From NCBI RefSeq assembly GCF_014633365.1, contig NC_068338.1, positions 19,974,616 to 20,038,615 of the forward strand: a stretch of 64,000 nucleotides of DNA, read 5' to 3'. Positions 9,391-20,290 of the stretch are shown piece by piece (the stretch's first letter is position 1; every line of letters begins with the position of its first letter). Source of the stretch: Diospyros lotus. Lineage: Eukaryota; Streptophyta; Magnoliopsida; Ericales; Ebenaceae. Made by a program: the position numbers and the translations under genes. The notes under the pieces are model-generated. The model saw only the letters and a list, made by a program, of their open reading frames with translations, made no database searches and was not told the origin of the DNA.

Positions 9391-12300
9391 GAAATTTATA
9401 TTTTGATTTATGGAGAAAATAATTTTGAAAAATATATTTTTAGTAAATTGTAAATTTGATTTATTGATGATTTTCAAAACATTTTATAAATTATTTTTAT
9501 ATTGGAGAACTTTATGCTCATATATATGTATGTTTTTCAAAACAACTAAATATCGTTTTGCATTGATCAAAGAGTATGAAGCTTATGAAAATATTTTTTC
9601 TTAAATTGGAAAACTTTAGGCATATATAGCCTTATATTCTTCATATAAGCTAAAATATATTTGTGTCAATCAAGCATAATGAAAGGCTCTTGAGAAAACG
9701 TTTTTGAAAATTGGCTAGGTATAAAAACCTTTGTTAAACTAAGTATATGTATATATAAAGCTTTTGAAGGCAAAGTAGTCAAATATTATTTCAAACAAGG
9801 TTGTTAAAATTGAGATTTTAAGTGGGATTGTAAGGGGGTTCATAAAATCGGATCGTAAATTTGAATTATAAAACCGTAAGATTTTACGAAAATGATTTTA
9901 CGAAAAATTAAAAATACCATTTAATTTATGTAAATATATGTTTATAATGATATATTCTTTATTATAAATGAAATAGATATACCTATTTCAAAATTACTTC
10001 ATCTATCAATTTCAAAAATATTAAATAATAAGAAATTTTTAAATATTAAATTCATCATTCATGAATCTATAATCAAAATTTCAAACAACAAACATTACCA
10101 TCATCATCAACAAACATTGTTAAAAATAAATAAAAATACTGAGTCATAAAAACAACAAATATTATTAAACTCTACATTATGTTATTACACTAATTAAGTT
10201 ACCAATACCAAAGAGATATTTGTTTCTTGCTAATCATCAATCTTAATATAAAATTATACTCACCCATGATCTGATTGTGATATATTTAAGATTAATTCTT
10301 TAAATCTACACCTACTTGTACGTGTAGATAACAACATCACAAATGAGAATGTACACACACAAGCACAGCCGCATAGCACACTCACTCAACACATCAATTA
10401 GAAGCAACACAGAGCTCAACACAGCACACACACAACATTTGATTATCGGACTTAGCAAAACATAGTCATTTTCACTCACAACTCACTCACATACATGGGT
10501 TGGGTTTGATTCTTCGAACTTTCAAGGTGAACGAACGAAGAAAAAAGGTCAAAACAAGATCGACAATAATTAGGGTTTGCAGAATGGCACAACAAACGAA
10601 TGCAACAAGCACATAGACACAACGCCGTTTAGGGTTTGTAGAAGAACCAAAATAAGAGATTGACAATGATTGTGTATATATATATATATGTTGGTTAGAG
10701 ACGAAAATATTTTTATTTCTAACCTCAAAATTGTGGGCAAGACTAAATTTGGTAAAGTCGTACACTCAAATCTGATAAACTCATAAACTCGGATCAGTAA
10801 ACTTGTAGACTCAGGTCCGATTCTATAAAACCCGATCCTATAAGCGAGTTGACTCGTTTTATGCTTCATGACTCGTAAACTCGTAAAATAGTACGAGTTG
10901 ACTCGCGATTTTAACAACAATGATTTCAAAACTTCTACACTTATTTTCAAATTGCTTTTGATTTGATCAATAATTGTTTTCTTAATAGTCAAGTATTGCT
11001 CAATTTATTTTAATCGACTATTGATATATTTTAATCGAGTATGATAAAATCCTACTTGAGTATGTTCTTATAAAGCTATGTTTCTTAAAGCTACAATTGG
11101 GTATAATACTTTCTATAATCGAGTGTGGATCCTTCTCCACTCGAGTAACCTTTTGGAAAAATCCAGTAACTTTATAGCTATTGAGAATCTAAGAATATTT
11201 CTCAGTCGAGTATTACTTTGTGTGTCCTTCAAATCAGTCAATTATGTACTTTAGCAAAATCTCTCTTTAGTCAACTATTGAAGTTTCCTACTTGAGTATT
11301 TTATGTAAACTCTTTGTTTTTCTAAAATCAATTGAGTAAGGATTATTTTCAATCAAGTATCTTTTTGGTATAAAAAATTCCAAGCATCTTCTTAGTCGAG
11401 TATATCTTTCTCATCAATCGACTAATGTATTTTTATAATCGAGTATCTTATGTTCTAATCGGAAAAAGGTTGGATGAAATATGACTAAGTCTTCGTGCTT
11501 AATGTTAATCGAGTATCAGTTATCTATACTCGAGTATATGCTTCTGTTAGTTGAGTAAGCTTAGCCAAGTAGTCGAGTGCTTAACACAAAGTCTCTATGG
11601 CTTTTGAGTCAGTTAAGTAATGACTTCATCATACTCGAGTGATGCTTATATATAATCGATTACTTGAAATATCCAATCAAGTATGTGCTCTATTAGTCGA
11701 GTAAGTCTTTGAGTTAGTCAAGTAACTGGCATCTAATTTCAAATTATATAATCGTTACTCAGAGAACAGATTTAACTGTTAGAGCTTTATTTATTTATCC
11801 TGTGAAGTCTAACCTTGTTTTCTTATATAAGAATGATAAAAAATGAATATGCATGTATTCTAAATGTTTATCTTTATATTATGCATATGGTTTCTGACAT
11901 ATTTAATCGTTATTGGTCAAATCGAAAAAGCTATGAGTGTGTGTAGATATCATGATAAACCCAAGCATTAAGCTTTTATAAAAGGCCAAGTGCAGCAAGA
12001 GATGAAGCTGCCATTGAGGAAAAACCTAAGCAGTTGTTGTCGTGTGAGCTTATGTCAATCTAATCTAGATACAACCAAGCCGAATCTTTTTCAAGCTAAA
12101 GCTCACTACTTGAGTGACAAGATTTCATACTTATTCTTTCTTCACTCCAAGTAATTATTTGCTGAGATTTCATATATATCTTTCTAAACCAAATATTAGA
12201 AAAGTAAGTTGAGTGATTCATTCATTCATTTTTGTAACTCTCTTTTATTCAAGAGAATACTTGATATCATTGTATTATCTATATTTTTCTCTTGAGAAAT

Positions 12301-12720
12301 CCTTTCACAGAATTTGTGAAATTTGTAAAAGGTTATACTTGCACCTTTGAAAAGCAATGTCTTGGTTGTGGCTGAAACAAGTGTGAAAAGGCCCCATGTA
12401 AAAGGTTACTGCTAAGTTCGTAAAAGTAGGGGTTCCTACTCAACCCATGAATAGTGGAGATTACTTGTTAATCTGTAAAAGTTGGGGTCCCTTCCTAGCC
12501 TGCAAAAGTGGAGGTTATAGTTGAACTTGTAAAAAATTATGTATGTGCTATAGTTGAGCCATGAAAACTAATATCCTTAGTAGATAGTTTTAAAATTCTT
12601 AGTGATAAACTAAGATAGTAGATTAAACAGTTAGTCGAACCACTCTAAAATTACTGTGTTCATGATGTTTGTCTTTTGTTTTTCTATTTTAACAATATCT
12701 TTTCTTATCTACCATACAAA
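9391..12720. repeat. AT-rich LTR-like repetitive DNA
   Basis: No coding sequence was recognised. From about 11000 to 11760 the word TCGAGT occurs about eleven times at irregular spacing, usually as (A/G)TCGAGTA. From 12340 to 12560 there are loosely repeated GTAAAAGG.../GTAAAAGTTGGGGTCC phrases. At about 12630 the text GTCGAACCACTCTAAAATT resembles the 3' end of long copia (SIRE-type) LTRs known from plants. That resemblance is from memory, and neither termini nor a target duplication could be defined. The segment is interrupted by the hAT-type element at 9796-10922. Confidence 0.35.
9796..10922. mobile_element. Non-autonomous hAT-type DNA transposon, 8-bp duplication ATTTCAAA
   Basis: ATTTCAAA stands at 9788-9795 and 10923-10930. 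The enclosed 1127 bp begins CAAGGTTGTTAAAATTG and ends CGATTTTAACAACAATG, whose reverse complement matches the first end at 13 of 17 positions. An 8-bp duplication with CA-starting inverted ends is the hAT signature. Subterminal DNA has many ACTCGTAAA/GAGTTGACTCG words. A (TA)n tract lies at 10675-10690. No transposase is present. The open frames inside (for example 10570-10992, minus) overlap its end and look fortuitous. Confidence 0.7.
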
Positions 12721-14823
12721 AGTTTTTCATACATAAATTCATCTAATAGCATTTCTTTTGATCTGTCATTAAAATGCTTTCTTGGTTGGAATCGTGTTAA
12801 AAATTATATCCTCTTACATCTTCATAACTGGTTTTGCTAGTTCTTTCCTTTAAATCCTCATTGTTACCTTTTCATAAAAATTACATGCCTAAAAAATTCT
12901 TGCACTCAGTTTTCATAAAACATCTCATTTATTCTATAAAACGAATTCTTATCTATTTCAATCATTTTCAAGCGTTGCTAAAAACAGTTAAGATTGCTTA
13001 TATAGAAGTTTTTCAAACATAAGTTTTTCCATTGCATAATGAAAGGCTTTTCAATTTTAATTACATACTCTAATTTCTCAAATGCACTTGTTTAGATCTA
13101 TGTGTTTCAAACTTCTTCTTCTAAATGCATAAAGGTTTCATAAGATTTTCAAGCAAACCATAGAACTCCATGAAGATTTTGAACTAGAAGGAACAAACCC
13201 TAAGAAATAAGGTGATGCCTCTCATAGAGGTATTTTGAAAACATCATGACAAAGAAAACCTACTTGGGAATGTGAGGAAAACATGAGAAATGGTTACCCA
13301 CACCTCTTTGATATGATGGAGAAAGATTTAAAAATAATATTCAAACACGAAACAATGAAACCATGCGTTTGATATATGATAAAGAGTTTTAAGGGTAATT
13401 TCAAGAGCGAAATTTATTTTTAAGGAGATTGGAAGTAATATCCAAAATTTTTTAAGCAATTTTGGATATTATTTTTGAAATAAGGGTAATGTAATAAATT
13501 TGAAGGAAACAAAATCCATTAGGGATTGTTTGGCAAAAATTTTCTTAAAAAAAAGGCCTTGGTAAAAGAAACCTTAAACTTTGGGGCATAGTGTTGGGTC
13601 CTAGAATCGCAATTGTTGGGTCTAATCTAAAGAGAGAAAAAATAAAAGGGAAAGCATCGCAATTGTTATGAATAAAAATATATCACCATCCCTAAAAAAG
13701 GAACACTTTTTCCCTTTTCCATCTTGTTGCAACCCTATCAAAAAAATGGTTTGATTCCTAGTCAGTGTTTGGAACCCATCCTCGTCTACAAAGAAGTTAA
13801 CCCTATTGATTTCGTGAACTAGAAAAAAAAAAAAAAGAAAAGAAAAAGGAGAAATATATTGCAAGAGCAAAATGGTCATTTCACATTTCTATTAATGGTA
13901 AAGAAGATCTGTGTTATTTTTAATGACATATGAGTAGTTATGCACTTTTATTCAACTTATGAGTGCCACATGAAATTTACCCTAATTCAAAAAAAATTTA
14001 ATCAAATTGTTACTTAAGCATTAAGAATAAGTTCTTTTTTTTTTTTTAAAGAAAAAAAATCACTTCAAAGCAACCACTGTCGAAAAATTTTAGATAGAAA
14101 GGAAAGGAGATAATTTTATTTAAAAATAATCATAACAGTATTTGGTTAGCCAAAAGACAAATCATAATAGCATTTGTTGATTTATTTTCTTTTCTTTATC
14201 ATCACAAGCCCTCCTTCCCAATCCCTCGATAGAGTTGGGTAAATTATTTTGATAAACCTGAAAAGATAATCGATGGAACTTCATGATTAAATATGAACAC
14301 CCTTAGTTTATGTTTCCATTATCATTACCTCATTAAACCCAAAATACAAACATAGCATGAGCTTGTCGATAAGGAATCACTAAGAAATTTGGTATCCAAA
14401 CTATACCATGTAATCATTTTTCATACAGTAGATTGTCTAGGACAATTTAGTTCTTACACTAAAGATAATAAATACATGGTCCAAAGAATAATACATCAGT
14501 TATGATATAATTAGTTGGTGATATCACACAATATATTACAACAAATACTTTACCCCCTGGATGTATACCTAAACAAGATCTAGCAAAGTTGCCTTAACCT
14601 TGCGAGCTTACACTCAAACTCAAAGCTCTGAGGGGGACATACACATTAGGTGAGTGTTAATTTACAATGTTTCGTATCCTAAACCCAATCAAACATAGCG
14701 CACACGCAAGAGACGAGGGGATATCAGTATACGCCTATATATATCTATATATCTATACAAGTACAAACTGTAAACCTGATGTATTCTTCACATTGAATGT
14801 GAACTAGCATTATACCACAAAGC
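12721..14823. other. AT-rich intergenic DNA, nothing recognised
   Basis: No convincing coding sequence, LTR or inverted-repeat element was found. The segment holds several A and T homopolymers (for example about 13815 and 14035) and short chance ORFs with low-complexity products. Confidence 0.5.
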
Positions 14824-14889
14824 TTACAACTCCATTGACATCAGTAGCCTCTGATCTTTCGACAGAGGAGATGAAGCAACTTCGACAAT
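14824..14889 (-). CDS. Possible terminal exon of an unrecognised gene
   Basis: On the minus strand a pyrimidine-rich stretch ending CTTCTGCAG (14898-14890) precedes 21 codons (IVEVASSPLSKDQRLLMSMEL) and a TAA at 14826-14824. The composition looks more like a real C-terminus than the surrounding DNA. However, no upstream exon was identified among the retrotransposons to the right, so this may be chance or a remnant of a disrupted gene. I do not recognise the product. Confidence 0.2.
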   Translation of the reverse strand: MVEVASSPLSKDQRLLMSMEL

Positions 14890-15830
14890 CTGCAGAAGGG
14901 AAATGAATAAAACCCATGAAGAGCACAGCTCAAAAACACAAGTACTTGTATGCACATATAGCCTGAATACAATACCAAATATAACCAGCCTGATAAAATT
15001 GCTAAGAGTAGTCTGGAGCTGGTTCAATCTTCTGCATCATAATAGACTACACCAAACTAATCAGACACATCAAAACTGCAACCCACTATAGTTTAGTTAC
15101 TGCCTGAATTTCTACAAGCTTTACAAAAACCTAATTCATGTAGCCCGCCCACCTACTGGGATTCAGGTTTGTGATTGTTGTTTTGTGTTCTTCCTATACA
15201 ATTTCTAGTTTTGCATCCTACAATTCCTTGTCCTCTTCGCATTACTCATTTGGCACCTCAAATGTCTTGGACATTTTCCCATCCCAAGAGGAAAGTTGCA
15301 ATAAAAAATTTTCTACTCTTTGGGCCAATGATACATGGGATCCATAGAATTGTCTACTCTTTGGACCACCGATACATGGGATCTGTAGAACAAATGTATA
15401 GTTGGACATTGATAGGTCAATATAAAATGGACAAGCAAAAGCCCTAGGTGGCAAAGGGTTGTGCTCATGTTTATTAGTTGGATCACTTTGAGACTCTCTT
15501 AGGTGGCTAAAATTCCATGAATCCATCTTGTGATTTCTCTAACTATATGTTTCACTGGCATCTGCCTCAACTTGATGTCAAAAAATCCAGATGGAACCAC
15601 CTCCACAGCTTGTTGCTTATAGGAAGTCTGCATAAGAGTATAAACTGAAGAATCTTTAACATGGACTCAATTAGTCTTCTCATGCTTCGTTTGGCAAAGT
15701 CAATTGTATTGTGATACAGCTTGGTCTTTCGAGATGTGTTAATCATTGTCTTCTTACTTTTTTTCTTTTTTTTTTTTTTTTTTGTGGCTTAAGTGATCCT
15801 TATGTGTTCTATCATCAACTATAGATCATA
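14890..15830. other. Unassigned DNA with a 39-bp tandem duplication
   Basis: No gene was recognised. Two imperfect adjacent copies of a CTACTCTTTGG...ATACATGGGATC segment occur at about 15317-15390. A T-rich tract lies at about 15760-15784, immediately before the copia relic that starts at about 15831. The region may be the degraded upstream part of that copia, but no motif proves it. Confidence 0.4.
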
Positions 15831-16604
15831 AAATATAATTATATTTGTTGATGATATTGTGGTTCCAAGTGATGATATTAGGGGCATACAACAGATCAAA
15901 TCATTTCTACAGCTTCTATAACATACTAAAGATCTAAAACCCTAAAAGTATTTTTGGGTTAGAAAGAACCTTAATATTACCCTTTCTCAACCTAAATATG
16001 TTCTTAATTTATTATCTGAGACGAGAATGTTAAGAGCCAAGCTTGGGGATACTCCTATGAATTCAAACACCAAAATTGTAGCAAATAAAGGTCCTCAACT
16101 GGGTGATTCAAGTTGTAATCAAAGATTTTGTTGGGAGATTGGATTATTTCACCCTTAACAAAATTATCATAGCTTCTGCCATAAGTGTCATACCTGCCAT
16201 CAGATATTATAATTCGTGGTTTGAGATATCTTAAGGGTGCACATGAACATGTTCTGTTGTGTCAGGATAGTGGTTTTAGATGAATTTAAAGATGCACAGC
16301 AAATTAAGTTCCTCACCTGACAGAATGTCTACCATAAATATTGTATCTCTTGGAGTTCCACATTCATAGTCAATGGAATAATAGACAACAGAGTATGTTA
16401 CTTTCATCCTTTTTCCATGAAATAAGTAAACAAATTGAGGTCAATTGTCACTTTTATTCGGATGAAAACATTACAAAAACTCATGTGAAGTCTGGAAATC
16501 AGCTTGCAGTTTGTTTATAAATTATGTATTGAAGCTAGAGTGAACTTTATCTATAACACATTTGAAACATATTATGATGTGATAAGCTCTAGCTTGAGGG
16601 AGAG
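15831..16604 (+). pseudogene. Ty1/copia RT-RNase H relic
   Basis: The plus strand reads YVDDIV at about 15845, the copia RT catalytic motif, followed by IRGIQQIKSFLQ, LKVFLG, and LLSETRMLRAKLGDTPMNSNTK at about 16005-16075 (the RT thumb and connection). After a deletion the RNase H C-terminus appears as EISKQIEVNCHF (about 16425) and VKSGNQLAV (about 16490-16515). A YDVISSSLREG end precedes a polypurine-like GAGGGAGAG at 16596-16604. Stops, frameshifts and internal loss of most of RNase H make it a pseudogene. Confidence 0.75.
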
Positions 16605-16720
16605 TGTTACCAGGTCCATTACATGAAGCTATGCTTTAGGTGAATTACATACAAGTAAGTTGTAAAAGTGTATACTATTGTCTTTCAATAGCCAGATTTA
16701 TGGTCAATCCAGTTAATCCT
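16605..16720 (+). repeat. Left part of a copia 3' LTR, split by the element at 16721
   Basis: TGTTACCAGG follows directly on the purine tract ending the copia relic, as a 3' LTR should. The LTR is cut at 16720 by a later copia insertion. It would resume at 23012 and end near TTCTAGCA at 23157, for a total of about 260 bp. No 5' LTR mate was found, so this is a structural inference. Confidence 0.4.
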
Positions 16721-16851
16721 TGCTTTGGGAGAAAGAAAAACAAAGATTATTTTATTCATAGTTATTTATCTATATATACACAATTCTACAAGATACAACT
16801 AAGAGAAACATCACACTATGTACAACACCACAAAGCTATATCCTTCTAACA
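16721..16851 (-). repeat. Copia 3' LTR (minus-strand element)
   Basis: On the minus strand it runs from TGTTAGAAGGATATAGC at 16851 to CTCCCAAAGCA at 16721. It aligns over its whole length with 22875-23006, differing at scattered positions. The polypurine tract GAGAGGGGGGG (about 16852-16862) lies directly upstream. Confidence 0.85.
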
Positions 16852-16864
16852 CCCCCCCTCTCAA

Positions 16865-18263
16865 GATATATATCATATGTGCCTAGTTTGGAACAAATGT
16901 AGTCAAACCTTGGACCCTATAATGCCTTTGTAAGAAGATCAGCCAGTTGGTTGTTAGAGCCAACAAATGAGATACTAATCTCTCTAGAAATCAACTCGTG
17001 TCTCACAAAGTGACAATCTATCTCTATGTGTTTAGTATGCTCATGAAAAACTGGATTAGAGGCAATATGAAATGCAGTCTAATTATCACAAATGAGTTGC
17101 ATAGGCCTTAGATCTCCAAATCTCAATTCCTAAGAAGTTGCTTGAGCCAAACCAACTCACATGTGACTAAAGCCATGGCCTGATACTTTACTTCTGCACT
17201 ATATCTAGCCACAACATTTGTTTCTTACTTTTCCAAGATACTAAATTACCTCCAACCAAGATACAATAGACTAAGGTACAGCACCTATCTATAGGACAAC
17301 CAACCCAATTTGCATCGGTATATTCAATAACTTGTTTGTGTCATTTGTTCTCAAACAACAAAACATCTATCAGGAGCATTCTTAATGTACCTCAAGATAT
17401 GCACTTAAGCATGTTCGTGACTATTATAAGGGGTGTTCAAGAATTGACTCACCACACTAACAATAAAAGGGATGTTTGACCATGTGATGGTGAGGTAATT
17501 AAGCTTCTCAACCAGTCTCCTATATTGCCAAGGATCCTCTAATGGCTCCCGCTATCCTGGTACAACCTTAACATTAAGATCCATAAGAATATCTAGAGGC
17601 TGGGAATCAAGCATGCCAATCTCCAAAATATCCAAGGCATACTTCCATTTAGAGATGCACGCACCATTTACAAACTGAGCTATCCCAATGCCAAGGAAAT
17701 ACTTCAACCTGCCCAAATCCTTGTTCTAAAAATAAGAGTGCAAATGAGCCTTCATTTGCCCAATACCAACCTCATCATCACTTCTAATAACAATGTCATC
17801 TACATACACCATAAAAAATATTATTCCATCAATAGAATGACAATAGAATGACAATAGAAAACATAATGATCAACTTCAATTCTAGTCATACCAAAAGACT
17901 AGATGACAAAACTAAAGTAACCAAACCAGTACCAAGGAGATTGCTTCAAGCTATATAAGGACTTCTCCAAGCAACATACCAAACCAGACTCCCCCTAAGT
18001 AATAAACCTAGAGGGTTGCCCCATATACAACTCTTCTTGAAGGTCACCATGAAAAAAAAAAAAACATTCATAATATCCAATAGATAAAGAGGCCATTGTT
18101 GAATAGTTATCATGGCAAAAAAGACACGAACAAAAGCAATCTTAGCCACTGGAGATAAGGTATCGCCATAATCCAATCCAAAATTTTGAGTATGGCCCTT
18201 TGCAACCAACCAGGTTTTCAAACGATCAACAATGCCATCCAAACCAACCTTAACAGTAAACAA
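16865..18263 (-). pseudogene. Ty1/copia RT and RNase H relic
   Basis: Reading leftward from 18263, the minus strand encodes the copia RT start FTVKVG.DGIVDRLKTWLVAKG, then GLDYGDTLSPVAKIAFVRVF and PLYLLDIMNVF (degraded DIKNAFL). After a frameshift it continues toward the YVDD region (about 17800) and RNase H, ending near the 3' LTR with text corresponding to the C-terminal adhesion of the polyprotein. Substitutions at conserved residues, an A-rich slip at 18048-18063 and many stops show it is dead. It is joined directly to gag upstream, so protease and integrase have been deleted. Confidence 0.75.
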
Positions 18264-18289
18264 CTATAACTAACAGTGGACTTCCCCAA

Positions 18290-18740
18290 TAGGAGAGGAA
18301 AAAGATCCCTTGTCTCATTAGCCAACAAGGCAGAGATGAGTGTTACATTGAAATATGCCACAATAGACTAAATATGACACAAGTAATTAGCCACATTTGA
18401 ATCTCCCTTCCGAATATAGAGCATATTGTTAATAATATTGTATAAGCACATAATATCATTAGTATATAATTGTTGAGCAAAAGACCAAATGCAAAACAAA
18501 AAAAATTCATATACACAAAATGAGGGGATCAAATCAACATCTATCAACTACCATAAAAATGTAACCAACTATCCATCCATGCGATCCGATACATTCCTAT
18601 CAGATTCAACGATGTCAAAGAGTTTCGTAGTCATATGGTCTCTCACACCATGTCCTCAAAATCACATTCGAATAAAGGGTGACCATGAGAGATAATTCTT
18701 GCCATTCAATTTGTCATTTGTAATGGCAGGTATACCAGAA
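18290..18740 (-). pseudogene. Ty1/copia gag relic
   Basis: On the minus strand, KLNGKNYLSWSPFIRM near 18680-18735 is the N-terminal copia gag signature (substrate-like NYxxW). Further along, LYNIINNMLYIRKGDSNVANY and SIVAYFNV (about 18340-18450) match the middle of the UBN2-type gag. A frameshift separates the halves. The text runs into RT within about 30 bp, lacking the zinc knuckle, protease and integrase. Confidence 0.65.
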
Positions 18741-18844
18741 AAAGACAAGTACAGTCACAGTAGAAGACAAACACTCCACTCCAAGATTTGATAATGCCAT
18801 ATCTCAAAACCCAATCACAAACAAAATTTGAAGAAACAACAATA

Positions 18845-18930
18845 AGTTAAGGGCCTCTCGAATGCCTAGTTTTCTTTTCATTTTGTTAATTTCCAGCTTG
18901 TAGTTCCTTTCGATTATCAGTATCCTATCA
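18845..18930 (+). repeat. Truncated 5' LTR of the KUP-carrying gypsy
   Basis: Eighty-six bases, from AGTTAAGGGCCTC to CCTATCA, match the last part of the 3' LTR (21615-21700) with only a few differences. The first three quarters of the LTR, including the TGATAGG start, are missing, so the element cannot be promoted from here as it stands. Confidence 0.85.
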
Positions 18931-18947
18931 ATTTGGTATTAAAGCGT
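18931..18947 (+). other. Primer-binding site (initiator tRNA-Met type)
   Basis: ATTTGGTATTAAAGCG follows the LTR end by two bases and is a decayed TGGTATCAGAGC, the complement of the plant initiator methionine tRNA 3' end used by most copia and gypsy elements. Confidence 0.7.
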
Positions 18948-18958
18948 CATCGATCCTA

Positions 18959-20164
18959 ATGGTAAACTTGATGGACCGAGTAGGAAAATTGGAAGGGAGG
19001 GTGGAAAGCATGCAACGAGAACTTGATGTCATGAGGGGTGTGGTTCAATCGGTGGGGAAGAAGGTAGCGAGCTTGTTGGAACAGTTCGCTTGGATGAGAA
19101 CGAGGTGGGAAGAGCAAGAATAGGAGAGGAAGAACGAGGAGAGACGGGAGTAGCAAGAGAGAGAGAGAAAGGGGGAGAGAGATAAGGAAGACCAACCTGC
19201 GGGTTCGCCCTTGTCAAGGGAAGGAATGCCGATTGCTGGAGTGAGAAGTGGCGAAGGGGGCGACTAGGTCAATGGTGTCGGAAGACAGGAGTACCGTGGG
19301 AGACGCTTGGAAATACCCATCTTCGAGGGAGATGATCCAGATAGCTGGGTCTTTAGGGCTGAGAGCTACTTCATTGTGAACTAGTTGTCTGATGCGGAGA
19401 AGCTAGAGATAGCGGCCTTATGCGTTGAAGGAGCAGCCCTGTCGTGGTTCCAGTGGGAGCAGCGAAGGAGACGGGTGAGGAGTTGGGGGGAGCTTAAGGC
19501 GACGGGTGAAAAGTTGGAAGTTGCGGTGAATGGGCTAGCTGACAAGGAGAAGATGGAGGGGATGCAGAAGGGAGTCGACGCCTTAAGAGGGGAGGATCAA
19601 GAACGGGAGAGGAAGAGCAAAGCGAAGAAGGCAGATAGTCCTTTGGAATTTACCCAGAATTCCGAGGGATCACTTGGAATCGAAATGGGCAGGGAGTTCG
19701 AGGGTGGAATTAGAGGGAATTGGCGGCTGGAAGTGTGGGGAAGAAGGCTGGAGATGCCGCTTGTTGAAGGCGAAGAACTTGACAGCTGGATATTCCGAGT
19801 CAAACGTTACTTTTTGGTGGCTGTGATGACTGATGAGGAGAAGTTAGATGCAATAGCATTGTGTTTGGAGGGTGTTGCATTTTCATGGTTCCAATCGAAG
19901 CAACGGAGACGAAGAGTGAGAAGCTGGGAAGAGTTGAAGGGGCTGCTGAGGAATCGCTTAGGGTCCACGCATGAAGGCGCGATGGAGAAGTCGGACGAGC
20001 TGCATATTGAAGGGGGATTGACGGTTGAGCAGAACATGGTGTTGCAAGGCGGAGTGGCTGTCGTCGACGATGGCGTTGGGGAGTTCTCCAGCGAGGCAGA
20101 AGGGCAGCCGATGTTCAGTCCATTTAAAATGCCACGGATGGCCAAACCGGTGACAGCCACGTAG
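18959..20164 (+). pseudogene. Gypsy gag with duplicated capsid-type domain, amber-interrupted
   Basis: One frame runs from ATG 18959 to TAG 20162 with internal TAGs at 19121, 19151, 19265 and 19382 and no TAA, TGA or frameshift. An N-terminal charged, coiled-coil-like stretch (MDRVGKLEGRVESMQREL; later E/R-rich) precedes the chromovirus gag motif DSWVFRAESYF...EGAALSWFQWEQRRRRVRSW (about 19339-19490). A second copy follows, DSWIFRVKRYF...EGVAFSWFQSKQRRRRVRSW (about 19780-19928), preceded by its own charged linker. The two copies are diverged, implying fusion or unequal recombination of two gag sequences. No zinc knuckle is visible. It shares its frame with the downstream KUP fragment. Confidence 0.8.
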
Positions 20165-20290
20165 AGCATTTGGCCAAGGGTTGGGGCGCCATCAACGGTC
20201 CCTGATGTTGAGAATACACCCCCCATGTATTCTCACCATCATGAGGGGGTGGGTGCCTCGTCCAAGTAGGTCATGATGGTGGAAGGGTAG

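Noticed and set aside
10487..10992. Two minus-strand open frames of 92 and 140 codons
   Set aside because: They cross the end of the hAT-type element and its (TA)n tract; products have no domain and look like chance frames.
20235..20280. Hairpin ACCATCATGA / TCATGATGGT between gag and KUP
   Set aside because: A 10-bp stem with a 26-base loop is weak and no function can be argued; not a frameshift or readthrough signal by position.
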